The notes under the pieces: generated by a model
What the model saw: only the letters and a program-made list of their open reading frames with translations
Database searches by the model: none
What the model was told of the DNA's origin: nothing
Shown: positions 9,625 through 17,802 of the stretch, piece by piece
How positions within the stretch are numbered: the stretch's first letter is position 1
How the letters are laid out: every line of letters starts with the position of its first letter
Source: Gaiellasilicea sp963730405
Lineage (GTDB): Bacteria; Actinomycetota; Thermoleophilia; Gaiellales; Gaiellaceae
Assembly: GCA_963730405.1 (NCBI GenBank)
Contig: CAVSRW010000001.1
Location: 124,001-188,000, forward strand
Direction of reading: 5' to 3'
DNA length: 64,000 nt
Program-made: the position numbers and the translations under genes

Positions 9625-11001
9625 CTAGATCTTCCCCCGGTTGCGCCAGCGCTGGAAGATGCCGCGGAAGGAGCGGTCGTAGACCCTGGCGGCTTCCTCC
9701 GGTGTCCGCTTGCCCTGGGCGACCTCGGCGAACATCTGCGGGATCATGAACTTGTTGAAGATCTCGTCGATGGCCGCGTTGGTGTTCCCCGGCCAGCCGG
9801 GGTTCAGCGTGTACTTCTCGGCGATCTCGGCCAGCACCCTGTACTTCCCCTGCGGCCTCGCGACCGGGTCGCGCGCGACCCGGCGCTCGATGTTCGGCAC
9901 CGAGGCCGGCCACGAGGGGAAGTTGTAGAACTTCGAGTTCTCGAAAGCGCCGATGTACTTCGTCTCCAGGTCGACGAGGAACTTCTTCGCCGCCGCCTTG
10001 TTCCTGGCGAACTTCCAGATCACGTAGGCGCCCATCACATGCTCGAGGCCGAGGCGCCCGTTCGGGCCGCTCGGGATCGGGAGCAGCGAGATCTTCGCCG
10101 CCAGGTCGGGGTTCGTCCCCTCGGCCGTACGCGTGATCGAGATCGCGTTCATCGCCATCGAGAGCCGGCCCGCCACCATCGCCTGGTTGTTCGACGACGC
10201 GGTCCAGGCGAAGATCTCGTTCGACATCCCCTGGCGGTAGAGCTCCCGCGCGAACTTCAGGGCCTCGACCGTCCCCTTCGAGTTGAGGACGACCCGCTGC
10301 TCCTTGTTCTGGATGAAGGAGCCGAAGCACATCATCATCGCCATCAGCGCCATGTTCGAGTCGATCTCGTTCGACATCCCGAGCCCGATCGGATGGCCCA
10401 TCGCGCGGAGCTTCGGCGCCGCCTTGAGCACGTTGTCCCACGTGGTCGGCCTGAACCCCGCCTCGCCCCAGAGGTCGGTGCGGTAGTTGACCGGGTCGGG
10501 GACGTAGTTGTCGGAGAAGGCGAAGTACTTCTTCGTCTTCGCGTTGTAGGTCGCCTTGAAGGCGACCGTCTTCATCTTGCCGCGCTTCTTCGTCACCTCC
10601 TGGACGATGTCCGCGTGGTCGAGGACCTGGTCCTCGTACGCCGCGGGCGGCGAGAGGAAGAAGAAGAGATCGTGGCCGCTCTGCGCCGCCACTTCCGCCG
10701 CCGCGCGCGCGGGAATGTCGGCCTGGTTGATGTGGTCGACCACGACCTCGGTGTCGTTCGCCTCGCCCCAACGCTTGACGTAGATGTCGTCGAACCACTT
10801 GTCGTACGCCGGGACGAAGTGGCTCCACTGGATGATCCTGAGCGTGCCGGCGAGCTCCTTGTGCCGGTACTTCGGGACCCCGGCGGCCGACGTCTTCGGC
10901 AGCGCGCCGCCGTAGACGATCAGCAGGCCGCCGACACCCGCACGACGCAGCACCTCCCGCCTCGTGACCCCTTGCTCGACGTCTCGCCGTGTGTCCGCCA
11001 T
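9625..11001 (-). CDS. ABC transporter solute-binding protein, Tat-exported
   Basis: The 458-residue product is an extracytoplasmic solute-binding protein of the type paired with CUT1 sugar-type importers (SBP family 1). The N-terminus has a twin-arginine signal (TRREVLRRAGVGGLL, residues 13-27), so it is probably folded before export and then anchored or released. The mature part reads LRIIQWSHFVPAYDKWF and later FARELYRQGMSNE. ATG 11001 is chosen because AAAGGAG lies 7 bases upstream; an in-frame GTG at 11037 lacks this. It follows the two permease genes and precedes the oxidoreductase. The ligand is unknown; the neighbouring enzymes argue for an amino or carbonyl compound as much as for a sugar. 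Confidence 0.85.
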   Translation of the reverse strand: MADTRRDVEQGVTRREVLRRAGVGGLLIVYGGALPKTSAAGVPKYRHKELAGTLRIIQWSHFVPAYDKWFDDIYVKRWGEANDTEVVVDHINQADIPARAAAEVAAQSGHDLFFFLSPPAAYEDQVLDHADIVQEVTKKRGKMKTVAFKATYNAKTKKYFAFSDNYVPDPVNYRTDLWGEAGFRPTTWDNVLKAAPKLRAMGHPIGLGMSNEIDSNMALMAMMMCFGSFIQNKEQRVVLNSKGTVEALKFARELYRQGMSNEIFAWTASSNNQAMVAGRLSMAMNAISITRTAEGTNPDLAAKISLLPIPSGPNGRLGLEHVMGAYVIWKFARNKAAAKKFLVDLETKYIGAFENSKFYNFPSWPASVPNIERRVARDPVARPQGKYRVLAEIAEKYTLNPGWPGNTNAAIDEIFNKFMIPQMFAEVAQGKRTPEEAARVYDRSFRGIFQRWRNRGKI

Positions 11002-11033
11002 GTGACTCTCCTTTCCTCGGTGCGGACGGCTGG

Positions 11034-11873
11034 TCAACGGAACGCACCGCCGGTGAAGCCGGCGATGAAGCGGTCGAGGAACGTGTTGTAGAGCAGCGCG
11101 AGTGGAATCGCGGGAATCAGGGTCGCGGCCATCAGCGCGCCCCAGTAGAAGACGTCGCCGCGGATCAGCTCGGTGTAGATGCCGGTCGAGACGACCTTGC
11201 TGTTCGACGCGGTGATGAACGCGATCGCGTAGACGAACTCGTTCACGCAGAGCGAGAAGGTGAAGATGACGACGGTCAGGATGCCCGGCAGGGAGATCGG
11301 AAAGACGATCCGGATCAGCGTCTTCAGGCGTGAGGCGCCGTCGACGAGCGCGGCGTCCTCGAGCTCGCGTGGGATCGATTTGAAGAACCCCATCAGGAGC
11401 CAGGTCGCGAACGGGATCGTGAAGCCCGGATAGACGAGGATCAGCGCCGCCAGCCGGTCCTGGAGCCCCACCTCCGCGATCACGCGCGAGAGTGGCAGGA
11501 AGAGCAGCGTCGGCGGCACGAGGTAGACGAGGAAGATGCCGACGCCGAGCGTCTGCCCCCAGCCCCCGGAGAGCCGCGCCAGCGCGTAGCCGGCCGGCAT
11601 CGCGATCACGAGCGTGATCAGGACGACCGCGAGGGCGACGAGCACCGTGTTCAGCAGCCAGCGCGCGTACTGGGTCTCCTCGAAGAGGAAGCGGTAGTTG
11701 TCGAGCGTGGGTGAGCCGTTGCCGAAGCCGAAGGGGACGTTCTCGACGTTGTAGAGGTCGAGCTCCGTCTTCAGCGAGGTCTGCAGCATCCAGTAGAAGG
11801 GGAACGCCAGCACGATCGCGAACGGCCCCACGACCAGGTACGTGATCAGCTTGTCGCGGCGGGTCAGCGGCAC
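11034..11873 (-). CDS. ABC transporter permease, MalG type
   Basis: The 279-residue integral membrane protein has six predicted segments and the EAA loop EDAALVDGASRLKTLIRIV near residue 190, the site where CUT1 permeases contact the ATPase. An N-terminal segment (YLVVGPFAIVLAFPFYWML) and a periplasmic stretch follow the MalG layout. GTG 11873 has a GGGGTG-type ribosome-binding site. It is the second permease of the importer, between the MalF-type permease and the binding protein. Confidence 0.88.
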   Translation of the reverse strand: MPLTRRDKLITYLVVGPFAIVLAFPFYWMLQTSLKTELDLYNVENVPFGFGNGSPTLDNYRFLFEETQYARWLLNTVLVALAVVLITLVIAMPAGYALARLSGGWGQTLGVGIFLVYLVPPTLLFLPLSRVIAEVGLQDRLAALILVYPGFTIPFATWLLMGFFKSIPRELEDAALVDGASRLKTLIRIVFPISLPGILTVVIFTFSLCVNEFVYAIAFITASNSKVVSTGIYTELIRGDVFYWGALMAATLIPAIPLALLYNTFLDRFIAGFTGGAFR

Positions 11874-11888
11874 CTAGATCACCCCAGG

Positions 11889-11920
11889 CCTCATGTCACT
11901 TCGACCTCATGTCACTTCCA
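11889..11920. repeat. 16-bp tandem duplication at the permease junction
   Basis: Two adjacent 16-base units, CCTCATGTCACTTCGA and CCTCATGTCACTTCCA, differ at one base. The second copy holds the last codons and stop of the MalF-type permease (minus strand); the first repeats them in the spacer. Confidence 0.7.
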
Positions 11921-12830
11921 CCCGGCGCGCGAAGAGGAGCATCAGCACCGTCACGACCGCGAGCACGGGCAGCAGGAAGAGCGCGATCGCAGCACCTGGC
12001 CCCAGCGAGCCGGCCCCGATCCCCGTCTGGAACGCCCACATCGGCAGCATCTGCGTCGAGTTGAACGGGCCGCCGCGGGTGAGGATGTAGACGACCGCCA
12101 TGTCGGTGGCCGTGAAGACGATCCCGAAGAGGACGGCGATCGTCGCGATCGGCAGCTGCAGCGGCAGCGTCACGTACCAGAGCTTCCGCAGGCCGGTGGC
12201 ACCGTCGACCCTCGCGGCGTCGTCGACCTCCTTCGGGATCGAGGCGAGGCCGGCGATCATGATCACCGTGGCGAACGGGAGCAGCCGCCACGCATGGACG
12301 GTCGTGATCGCGGCGAGCGCCTTGTTCGGCTCGCCGAGCCACTGGGGCGGGTTGAACTCGTCGACGAGCGAGCTGTGGATCAGCACCCAGTTCACGACCG
12401 AGAAGAGCGAGTCGAAGATCCAGAGGAAGCCGATCGTCGAGAGCGCGACGGGCGCCGCCCACGGCAGGAGGATGAGGAAGCGGAGGAACCACTTGCCGCG
12501 GAAGTCGCGGACGAGGTAGTGCGAGAGGATCGCTGCGCCGACGACGACGATCGCGTTGGCGAGCAGCGTGAACACGATCGTGTTCTTGAGCGCGGTCCTG
12601 AAGTTCGGGTCCGACCACTGCTCGGTGAAGTTCCGGAGCCCCACGAACTCTCCGGTCAGCGAGCCCGCCGTGGCGTCGGTGAGCGAGAGGTAGACGGAGA
12701 GGCCGAGCGGCGCTCCGACCAGCAGCCCGACGAAGAGCACCGCCGGCGCGATCAGAGCCGGCCCGAGAACGCGGCGCTCCTCGAGGAGGTTCCTTCTCCT
12801 CCTCCGCCGCAGAACCGCGGCTGCCTCCAC
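11907..12830 (-). CDS. ABC transporter permease, MalF type
   Basis: The 307-residue product starts with an arginine-rich cytoplasmic tail, then six membrane segments, with the EAA loop KEVDDAARVDGATGLRKLWY near residue 210. This is the MalF/UgpA-type partner in CUT1 importers. The GTG at 12830 has no Shine-Dalgarno sequence, but TACGAT (12842-12837) lies exactly 6 bases upstream, fitting a leaderless transcript. It is the first gene of the minus-strand run and shares a 43-base divergent control region with the ATPase gene. Its stop region is tandemly duplicated. Confidence 0.88.
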   Translation of the reverse strand: MEAAAVLRRRRRRNLLEERRVLGPALIAPAVLFVGLLVGAPLGLSVYLSLTDATAGSLTGEFVGLRNFTEQWSDPNFRTALKNTIVFTLLANAIVVVGAAILSHYLVRDFRGKWFLRFLILLPWAAPVALSTIGFLWIFDSLFSVVNWVLIHSSLVDEFNPPQWLGEPNKALAAITTVHAWRLLPFATVIMIAGLASIPKEVDDAARVDGATGLRKLWYVTLPLQLPIATIAVLFGIVFTATDMAVVYILTRGGPFNSTQMLPMWAFQTGIGAGSLGPGAAIALFLLPVLAVVTVLMLLFARRVEVT

Positions 12831-12873
12831 GCGGCGATCGTAACGAAGTCAAGTCGATTATGTTTCCGAGGCC
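12831..12873. promoter_or_regulatory. Divergent promoter of transporter/catabolism divergon
   Basis: These 43 bases separate the starts of the MalF-type permease (minus) and the ATPase (plus). Minus strand: TACGAT at 12842-12837, 6 bases before GTG 12830. Plus strand: TATGTT at 12859-12864, 9 bases before GTG 12874. The A/T-rich centre is unusual here and is the only place where one regulator could control both arms. Confidence 0.5.
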
Positions 12874-14034
12874 GTGGCGGAGATCGCCCTCGAGAAGGTC
12901 TCGAAGGTCTACCCCGACGGGACGCTCGCGGTCCGCGATCTCGACCTCGAGGTCGATGACGGCGAGCTCGTCGTCTTCGTCGGCCCGTCGGGCTGCGGCA
13001 AGACCTCCGCGCTGCGGATGATCGCGGGCCTGGAGGAGATCACCGACGGGACGATCCGCATCGGCGAGAGCGAGGTCAACGAGCTGCCCCCGAAGGACCG
13101 CGACGTGGCGATGGTCTTCCAGAACTACGCCCTCTACCCGCACATGTCGTCCTACGCGAACATGGCGTTCGCGCTGAAGATGCGCCGCCTCGACAAGCAG
13201 GAGATCGACCGGCGCGTGCGCCGCGCGGCGAAGGTGCTCGGGCTCGAGGACGTGCTCGACAAGAAGCCGCGCACCCTCTCGGGCGGTCAGCGACAGCGGG
13301 TGGCGATGGGACGCGCGATCGTCCGCGAGCCGCAGGCCTTCCTCATGGACGAGCCGCTCTCGAACCTCGACGCGAAGCTGCGCGTGCAGATGCGCGCCGA
13401 GATCGCCCGGATCCAGCGCGACCTCGCCGTGACGACGATCTACGTCACGCACGACCAGTCGGAGGCGATGACCCTCGGCGACCGCGTCGCGGTCATGCGC
13501 AAGGGCGAGCTGCAGCAGCTCGACGCACCGCAGACGCTCTACCGGAGTCCCGTGAATCTCTTCGTCGCCGAGTTCATCGGCTCGCCCGCGATGAACCTCA
13601 TCGTCGCCGACGTCGACGGCGACGTCGCCCGCTTCGGCTCGTTTTCACTGCCGCTCGACGGCCGTCCCGCCGTGCAGGCGTACCGAGGCCGCAAGGTGGC
13701 GCTCGGAATCCGGCCCGAGGATCTCGAGGACGCGGCGCTCGGTCAGGCGCCGACCGCCGCCCGGCTGCCCGTCACCGTCGACCTGCGCGAGGACATGGGC
13801 TCGGAGATCTTCCTCCACTTCCTCGTCGACGCCCCGGGCGTGGCCACCGCCGACGTGCGCGAGGCGTTCGAGGACGAGGCGGTTCTCGAGCAGCCCGTCG
13901 TCACGGGCACGCCCTTCGTCGCGCGCGTCGACCGCGAGTCTCGCGCCCGCGAGGGCGAGCGGGTCGAGATCGCCGTCGACACGCGCATGCTCCACTTCTT
14001 CGATCTCGAGACCGGGCAGGCTCTCTCGGAGTAG
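12874..14034 (+). CDS. ABC transporter ATP-binding protein, MsmK/UgpC type
   Basis: The 386-residue ATPase energises the adjacent importer. Walker A GPSGCGKT lies at residues 37-44, the Q-loop at VFQNYALYPHM, the signature at LSGGQRQRVAMGRA, Walker B at FLMDEPLSNLDA and the H-loop at YVTHDQ. A C-terminal TOBE/OB-fold region (RKVALGIRPEDLED and onward) is typical of CUT1 ATPases that may serve several importers. Translation starts at GTG 12874 without a ribosome-binding site. It diverges from the permease genes and runs into the aminotransferase gene 10 bases downstream. Confidence 0.93.
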   Translation: MAEIALEKVSKVYPDGTLAVRDLDLEVDDGELVVFVGPSGCGKTSALRMIAGLEEITDGTIRIGESEVNELPPKDRDVAMVFQNYALYPHMSSYANMAFALKMRRLDKQEIDRRVRRAAKVLGLEDVLDKKPRTLSGGQRQRVAMGRAIVREPQAFLMDEPLSNLDAKLRVQMRAEIARIQRDLAVTTIYVTHDQSEAMTLGDRVAVMRKGELQQLDAPQTLYRSPVNLFVAEFIGSPAMNLIVADVDGDVARFGSFSLPLDGRPAVQAYRGRKVALGIRPEDLEDAALGQAPTAARLPVTVDLREDMGSEIFLHFLVDAPGVATADVREAFEDEAVLEQPVVTGTPFVARVDRESRAREGERVEIAVDTRMLHFFDLETGQALSE

Positions 14035-14037
14035 GCT
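14032..14037 (+). promoter_or_regulatory. Candidate -10 box (TAGGCT) fused to the ATPase stop codon
   Basis: TAGGCT begins with the TAG stop of the ATPase gene and lies 7 bases before ATG 14045 of the aminotransferase. No Shine-Dalgarno sequence is present, so an internal leaderless promoter is possible. Confidence 0.35.
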
Positions 14038-14044
14038 TCCAGCC

Positions 14045-15398
14045 ATGGCGACGATCGAGACGAATCCGCAGCTGGGCGCCCAGATCAAGGCGGATGCGAA
14101 GGAGTTCGTCCTCCACTCGTGGTCGGTGCAGAACACGATCGACCCGATCCCGGTCGCCGGGGCCGAGGGCCGCTACTTCTGGGACTACGACGGGAAGCGA
14201 TACCTCGACTTCGCGTCCCAGCTCGTCAACGTCTCGATCGGCTACGGCCATCCGAAGGTCGTCGCCGCGATCAAGGAGCAGGCAGAGAAGCTCGCGACGA
14301 TCGGCCCCCCGATGGCGACCGAGCCGCGCTCGACGCTCGGGCGGCTGCTCGCGGAGGTGACGCCCGGGCAACCTGAAGATGTCGTTCTTCACGAACGGCG
14401 GCGCCGAGGCGAACGAGAACGCGATCAAGGTCGCACGCTGGATCACCGGCCGGCACAAGATCGTCGCGCGCTACCGCAGCTACCACGGCGCCACGGCCGG
14501 CGCGATCACGCTCACCGGGGATCCACGCCGCTGGCACGCCGAGCCGGGGATCCCGGGCGTGGTGCGGATGCTCGACCCGTACACCTATCGCTGCCCGGCC
14601 GGCCACCCCGATCCGTGCCCGGTCTGCTCGGGTGCCCCGCACCTGGAGGAGATCCTCCAGTACGAGGGGCCGCACACGGTGGCGGCCGTGATCCTCGAGA
14701 CGGTCGTGGGCACGAACGGGATCATCGTCCCGCCCGATGGCTACCTGCAGTCGATCAGAGAGACCTGCGACCGGCACGGAATCCTGTTGATCTGCGACGA
14801 GGTGATGGCCGGGTTCGGCCGCACCGGCAAGTGGTTCGCCTGCGAGAACTGGGACGTCGTCCCCGACATCCTCACGGTCGCGAAGGGGATCAACTCCGGC
14901 TACGTGCCGCTGGGCGCGATGGTCGTCTCGGAGCCGATCGCCGACCAGCTTCGCGGCCGCTTCCTCGCCGGCGGGCTCACGTATTCGGGCCACCCGCTCG
15001 CGTGCGCCTCCGCGGTTGCTTCGATCGAGGCGTTCCAGGAGGAGGGAATCGTCGAGAACGCGGCCGACCACGGCGCCTATCTCGCCGAGGCGCTGCCGGC
15101 GCTGGCGGCGAAGCACCCGTCCGTCGGCGACGTCCGCGGCCTCGGGCTCTTCTGGGGGCTCGAGCTGGTGAGGGACCGGCAGACGAAGGAGATGCTCGTC
15201 CCGTTCAACGCGGGCGGCGAGGCCGCTGCGCCGGTGGCGCGGATGCAGCGCTCGGCGCTCGAGTCGGGCCTCTACCTGATGGCCCACTGGAACGTCGTCA
15301 TGGTCTGCCCCCCGCTGACGATCACCCGCGAGGAGCTCGACGAGGGCCTCGCGATCCTCGACGACGCGCTCTCGATCGCCGACGAGTACGTCGCGTAG
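14045..15398 (+). CDS. Class III PLP-dependent aminotransferase, frame broken by one extra base
   Basis: The gene encodes a ~450-residue fold-type I aminotransferase moving an amino group from an omega-amino acid or amine to a keto acid. The first frame (MATIETNPQLGAQIK ... LLAEVTP) switches at a GGG run, 14366-14368, into the frame SFFTNGGAEANENAIK. Removing one G gives EVTPGNLKMSFFTNGG, the normal family sequence. The PLP lysine is in TVAKGINSG, and the cofactor Asp in ICDEVMAGFGRTGKW. The insert YRCPAGHPDPCPVCSGAP resembles taurine- or beta-alanine-pyruvate aminotransferases; the amino donor is not decided by sequence. It sits next to the importer ATPase and near the semialdehyde dehydrogenase that would use a semialdehyde product. 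Confidence 0.85.
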
Positions 15399-15404
15399 CC
15401 CGCG

Positions 15405-15876
15405 CTAGCCGGCGCAGTCCCCGGCGCCGACGCCGGGCAGCTTGCCGAGCAGCTCCGAGAGCTGTGCGACCTCGTCCGGCTCGAGCCGGTCGCCGAAGAG
15501 CTGCTGCAGCCGCTTCGCGTAGGTGGCGCCGACGCACTCGATCGTCTCGACGCCCTCCCCCGTCAGCCGCGCCCACGTGACGCGGGCATCGTCGTCGCAG
15601 CTGACGTTCTCGACGAGCCCGCCCTCCTGCAGGCCCTCGAGCAGCCGGGTGACCCCGGACGGCGTCAGCATCAGCGCCTCGACGAGATCGACGCGGCGGA
15701 GCCGGTTGTCCTCGGCCTTCGAGAGGTTCAGGAGCGCGTCGAAGTCGCTCATGGTCAGCCCGCGCGGGGCGAGCGCCTCAGCTTCGAGCTCGCGCCGCAG
15801 CACGCGTGTGCGCCCGCGCCAGCTTGGCGAAGGTCTCGAGTTCTATGACTTGTGGATGAGATACTTGACGACTCAA
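15405..15876 (-). CDS. MarR-family transcriptional regulator, frame broken by one extra base
   Basis: A winged-helix MarR protein of about 157 residues. The C-terminal frame (VLRRELEAEALAPRG ... MTPSGVTRLLEGLQEGGLVE) carries the DNA-binding helices. The N-terminal helix HPQVIELETFAKLARAHT lies in the adjacent frame, and one extra base at about 15803-15806 separates the two. The start I prefer is TTG 15876, with GAGGA 7 bases upstream; a start at 15803 would remove the first dimerisation helix. It diverges from yceI across a promoter with an inverted repeat and probably represses yceI and the FMN reductase gene (inference). Confidence 0.8.
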
Positions 15877-15893
15877 TGATTGTCCTCTATAGT
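15865..15893 (+). promoter_or_regulatory. Sigma70-type promoter of yceI
   Basis: TTGACG (15865-15870) and TATAGT (15888-15893) are separated by exactly 17 bases. This is the best consensus promoter in the window and lies in an A/T-rich island between marR and yceI. Confidence 0.75.
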
Positions 15894-15904
15894 TGCGGAC
15901 GCAA
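15893..15904. promoter_or_regulatory. Candidate MarR operator (TTGCG-N2-CGCAA)
   Basis: The perfect inverted repeat TTGCGGACGCAA overlaps the end of the -10 box and the expected transcription start of yceI. MarR proteins often bind TTGC/GCAA-type palindromes, so a repressor site for the adjacent MarR protein is likely. Confidence 0.55.
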
Positions 15905-15935
15905 GTAAGTGTACCTGACAGACAGAGGGAGAGCA

Positions 15936-16469
15936 ATGAGCATCGTCGACCAGACCACACGGATTCCGACCGGGACCTGGAACCTCGATCCCGTCCACTC
16001 GAGCATCGGCTTCGCCGTCACGCACAGCGGCGTGATGACGTTCCGCGGCACGTTCAAGACGTTCGACGCCAAGCTCGTCGACGGCCGCCTGGAGGGGACG
16101 GTCGAGGTCGCGAGCGTCGTCGTCGACGACGAGAACCTCGCCGGCCACCTGCAGACGCCGGACTTCTTCGACGCCGAGCAGTACCCCGAGCTGCGCTTCG
16201 TCTCGAAGACGATCGACCGCGACGGAGACAACGTCTCGATCGAGGGCGACCTGACGCTTCGCGGCGTCACGCACCCCGTCGAGATCTCAGGCGCGATCAC
16301 GGGACCGATCACGGACGGCTACGGCAACCAGCGGCTCGGCCTCGACCTCGAGACGACGGTCAACCGGCGCGACTACGGGATCGACTGGAACGCAGACCTG
16401 CCTTCGGGCGAGTCGATGCTCGCAGACGATGTCGTCATCACCGCCGACCTCGCACTGGTGCAGGCGTAG
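15936..16469 (+). CDS. YceI-family protein
   Basis: The 177-residue product is a lipocalin-like beta-barrel of the YceI family, which binds isoprenoid or other lipid-like molecules. It opens with GTWNLDPVHSSIGFAVTH and contains the family stretch IEGDLTLRGVTHPVEI and the C-terminal NRRDYGIDWN. No signal peptide is visible, so it is probably cytoplasmic, as in many actinobacteria. ATG 15936 has AGAGGGAG upstream. It is the first gene under the strong 15865-15893 promoter and is followed 4 bases later by the FMN reductase gene. Confidence 0.9.
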   Translation: MSIVDQTTRIPTGTWNLDPVHSSIGFAVTHSGVMTFRGTFKTFDAKLVDGRLEGTVEVASVVVDDENLAGHLQTPDFFDAEQYPELRFVSKTIDRDGDNVSIEGDLTLRGVTHPVEISGAITGPITDGYGNQRLGLDLETTVNRRDYGIDWNADLPSGESMLADDVVITADLALVQA

Positions 16470-16473
16470 CTCG

Positions 16474-17031
16474 ATGAAGATCCTCGCGATCAGCGGCAGC
16501 CTCCGGGCGGGCTCGCACAACACCGACCTGCTGCAGGCGGCTGCCGCGGTCGCGCCGGACGGGGTCGACATCGAGCTCTACGACGGGCTGAAGGAGATCC
16601 CGCCCTACGACGCCGACGACGACGTCCCGGGTGAGCACCCGCTCGCGGTCCGGCGGCTGAAGGATGCACTGGACGGAGCGGACGCGGTCCTGATCTCGAC
16701 GCCGGAGTACAACTCGTCGATCCCGGGCGTCCTCAAGAACGCGCTCGACTGGGCCTCGCGGCCGCTGGCCGAGTCACCGGTGCGGAACAAGCCTGTTGCC
16801 GTGCTCTCGTCGAGCACGGGCATGTTCGGCGGTGTCTGGGCGGCGGCCGAGACCCGCAAGGTGCTCGGCGCGCTCGGCGCCCGCACGCTCGAGGACACCG
16901 TCGCCGTGCCGAAGGCGCACGAGCGCCTCGCCGACGGTGTCGACGCGACGCTGCTGGACGAGCTCCGCACCGTCGTCGACGCACTCGGCTCCGCGGTCGC
17001 GGCCCGCGAGTCCTCGCGCGTCGCCGCCTAG
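16474..17031 (+). CDS. NAD(P)H-dependent FMN reductase (flavodoxin-like)
   Basis: The 185-residue product has the flavodoxin-like fold of NADPH-dependent FMN/quinone reductases. The phosphate-binding loop is SGSLRAGSHN (residues 7-16), the signature TPEYNSSIPGVLKNALDW lies near residue 72, and SSSTGMFGG follows. It probably supplies reduced flavin or reduces quinones or azo compounds. ATG 16474 lies 4 bases after the yceI stop, so the two form one unit under the MarR-flanked promoter, suggesting a response to an electrophile or quinone. Confidence 0.88.
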   Translation: MKILAISGSLRAGSHNTDLLQAAAAVAPDGVDIELYDGLKEIPPYDADDDVPGEHPLAVRRLKDALDGADAVLISTPEYNSSIPGVLKNALDWASRPLAESPVRNKPVAVLSSSTGMFGGVWAAAETRKVLGALGARTLEDTVAVPKAHERLADGVDATLLDELRTVVDALGSAVAARESSRVAA

Positions 17032-17034
17032 GAA

Positions 17035-17802
17035 TCAGGCAAGGAAGCGCTCGACGGCGGCCACGGTGTCGTCGAGCGCGTCCCACAGCAGCGTGTGCCC
17101 CGCGGCGATCCGCTCGACCTCGAGCAGCCCGCCGAGCGCGGCCTGGTGAGCGCCGAGCAGGTCGTCGTACGGGATGTAGGACGTCTCCCCGAGCACGAGC
17201 AGCGTCGGCACGCCGACACGCTCGAACGGCGGTGGCTCCCGCGTCATCTCGCCGTATGCGGCCACGACGGCGCTCTGGCAGTAGCGGTAGCGAAAGCGGC
17301 CGTCGTCGTCGGGGAGCAGATGGGCCACGAGCTCCTCCTCGACGAGCCCGCGCGGAGCCGTCGTCAACACGCTCTCCTCGTACCGCCGGTCGATGCCCTC
17401 GTCGAAGGAGACGTACGAGCGGTCGCGACGGGCGTTCTCCGCAGCCGCGATCCCGACGTGCGGCGGGATCCGAATGGCCGGGTCGAGCAGAACGAGCCGC
17501 TCGACGCGCTCCGGCTCGGCCGCCGCGGCCTCGTAGGCGACGCGGCCGCCGAAGGAGTGGCCGAGCCACGCGGCGGGCTCCTGCGGTGCGGCCTCGAGCA
17601 CGTCGGCGACGTGTTGCTCGAGGTTCCAGGGAGGCTCCCACGGCGAGCCGCCGTGGCCGCGCAGATCGAGCGCGACGACGTGGAAGCGGTCGGAGAGCCG
17701 GTCGGCCAGCCGCGCGAAGTGGCGCCCGTGGCTCGTGACGCCGTGCAGGCAGACGAGCGCAGGCCGGCTCGCGTCGCCCCACTCGTAGCGGGCGAGGCTC
17801 AA
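17035..17802 (-). CDS. Alpha/beta hydrolase
   Basis: The 255-residue protein has the alpha/beta hydrolase core: an oxyanion region LHGVTSHGRHF, a nucleophile elbow GHSFGG (Ser83), an acid near LGETSYIPYDD and the catalytic His in GHTLLWDA near the C-terminus. The substrate is not recognisable. The TTG start overlaps the stop of the upstream peroxiredoxin gene (TTGA), so translation is coupled. This links the hydrolase with peroxide defence genes and rarA in one minus-strand run. Confidence 0.8.
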   Translation of the reverse strand: MSLARYEWGDASRPALVCLHGVTSHGRHFARLADRLSDRFHVVALDLRGHGGSPWEPPWNLEQHVADVLEAAPQEPAAWLGHSFGGRVAYEAAAAEPERVERLVLLDPAIRIPPHVGIAAAENARRDRSYVSFDEGIDRRYEESVLTTAPRGLVEEELVAHLLPDDDGRFRYRYCQSAVVAAYGEMTREPPPFERVGVPTLLVLGETSYIPYDDLLGAHQAALGGLLEVERIAAGHTLLWDALDDTVAAVERFLA

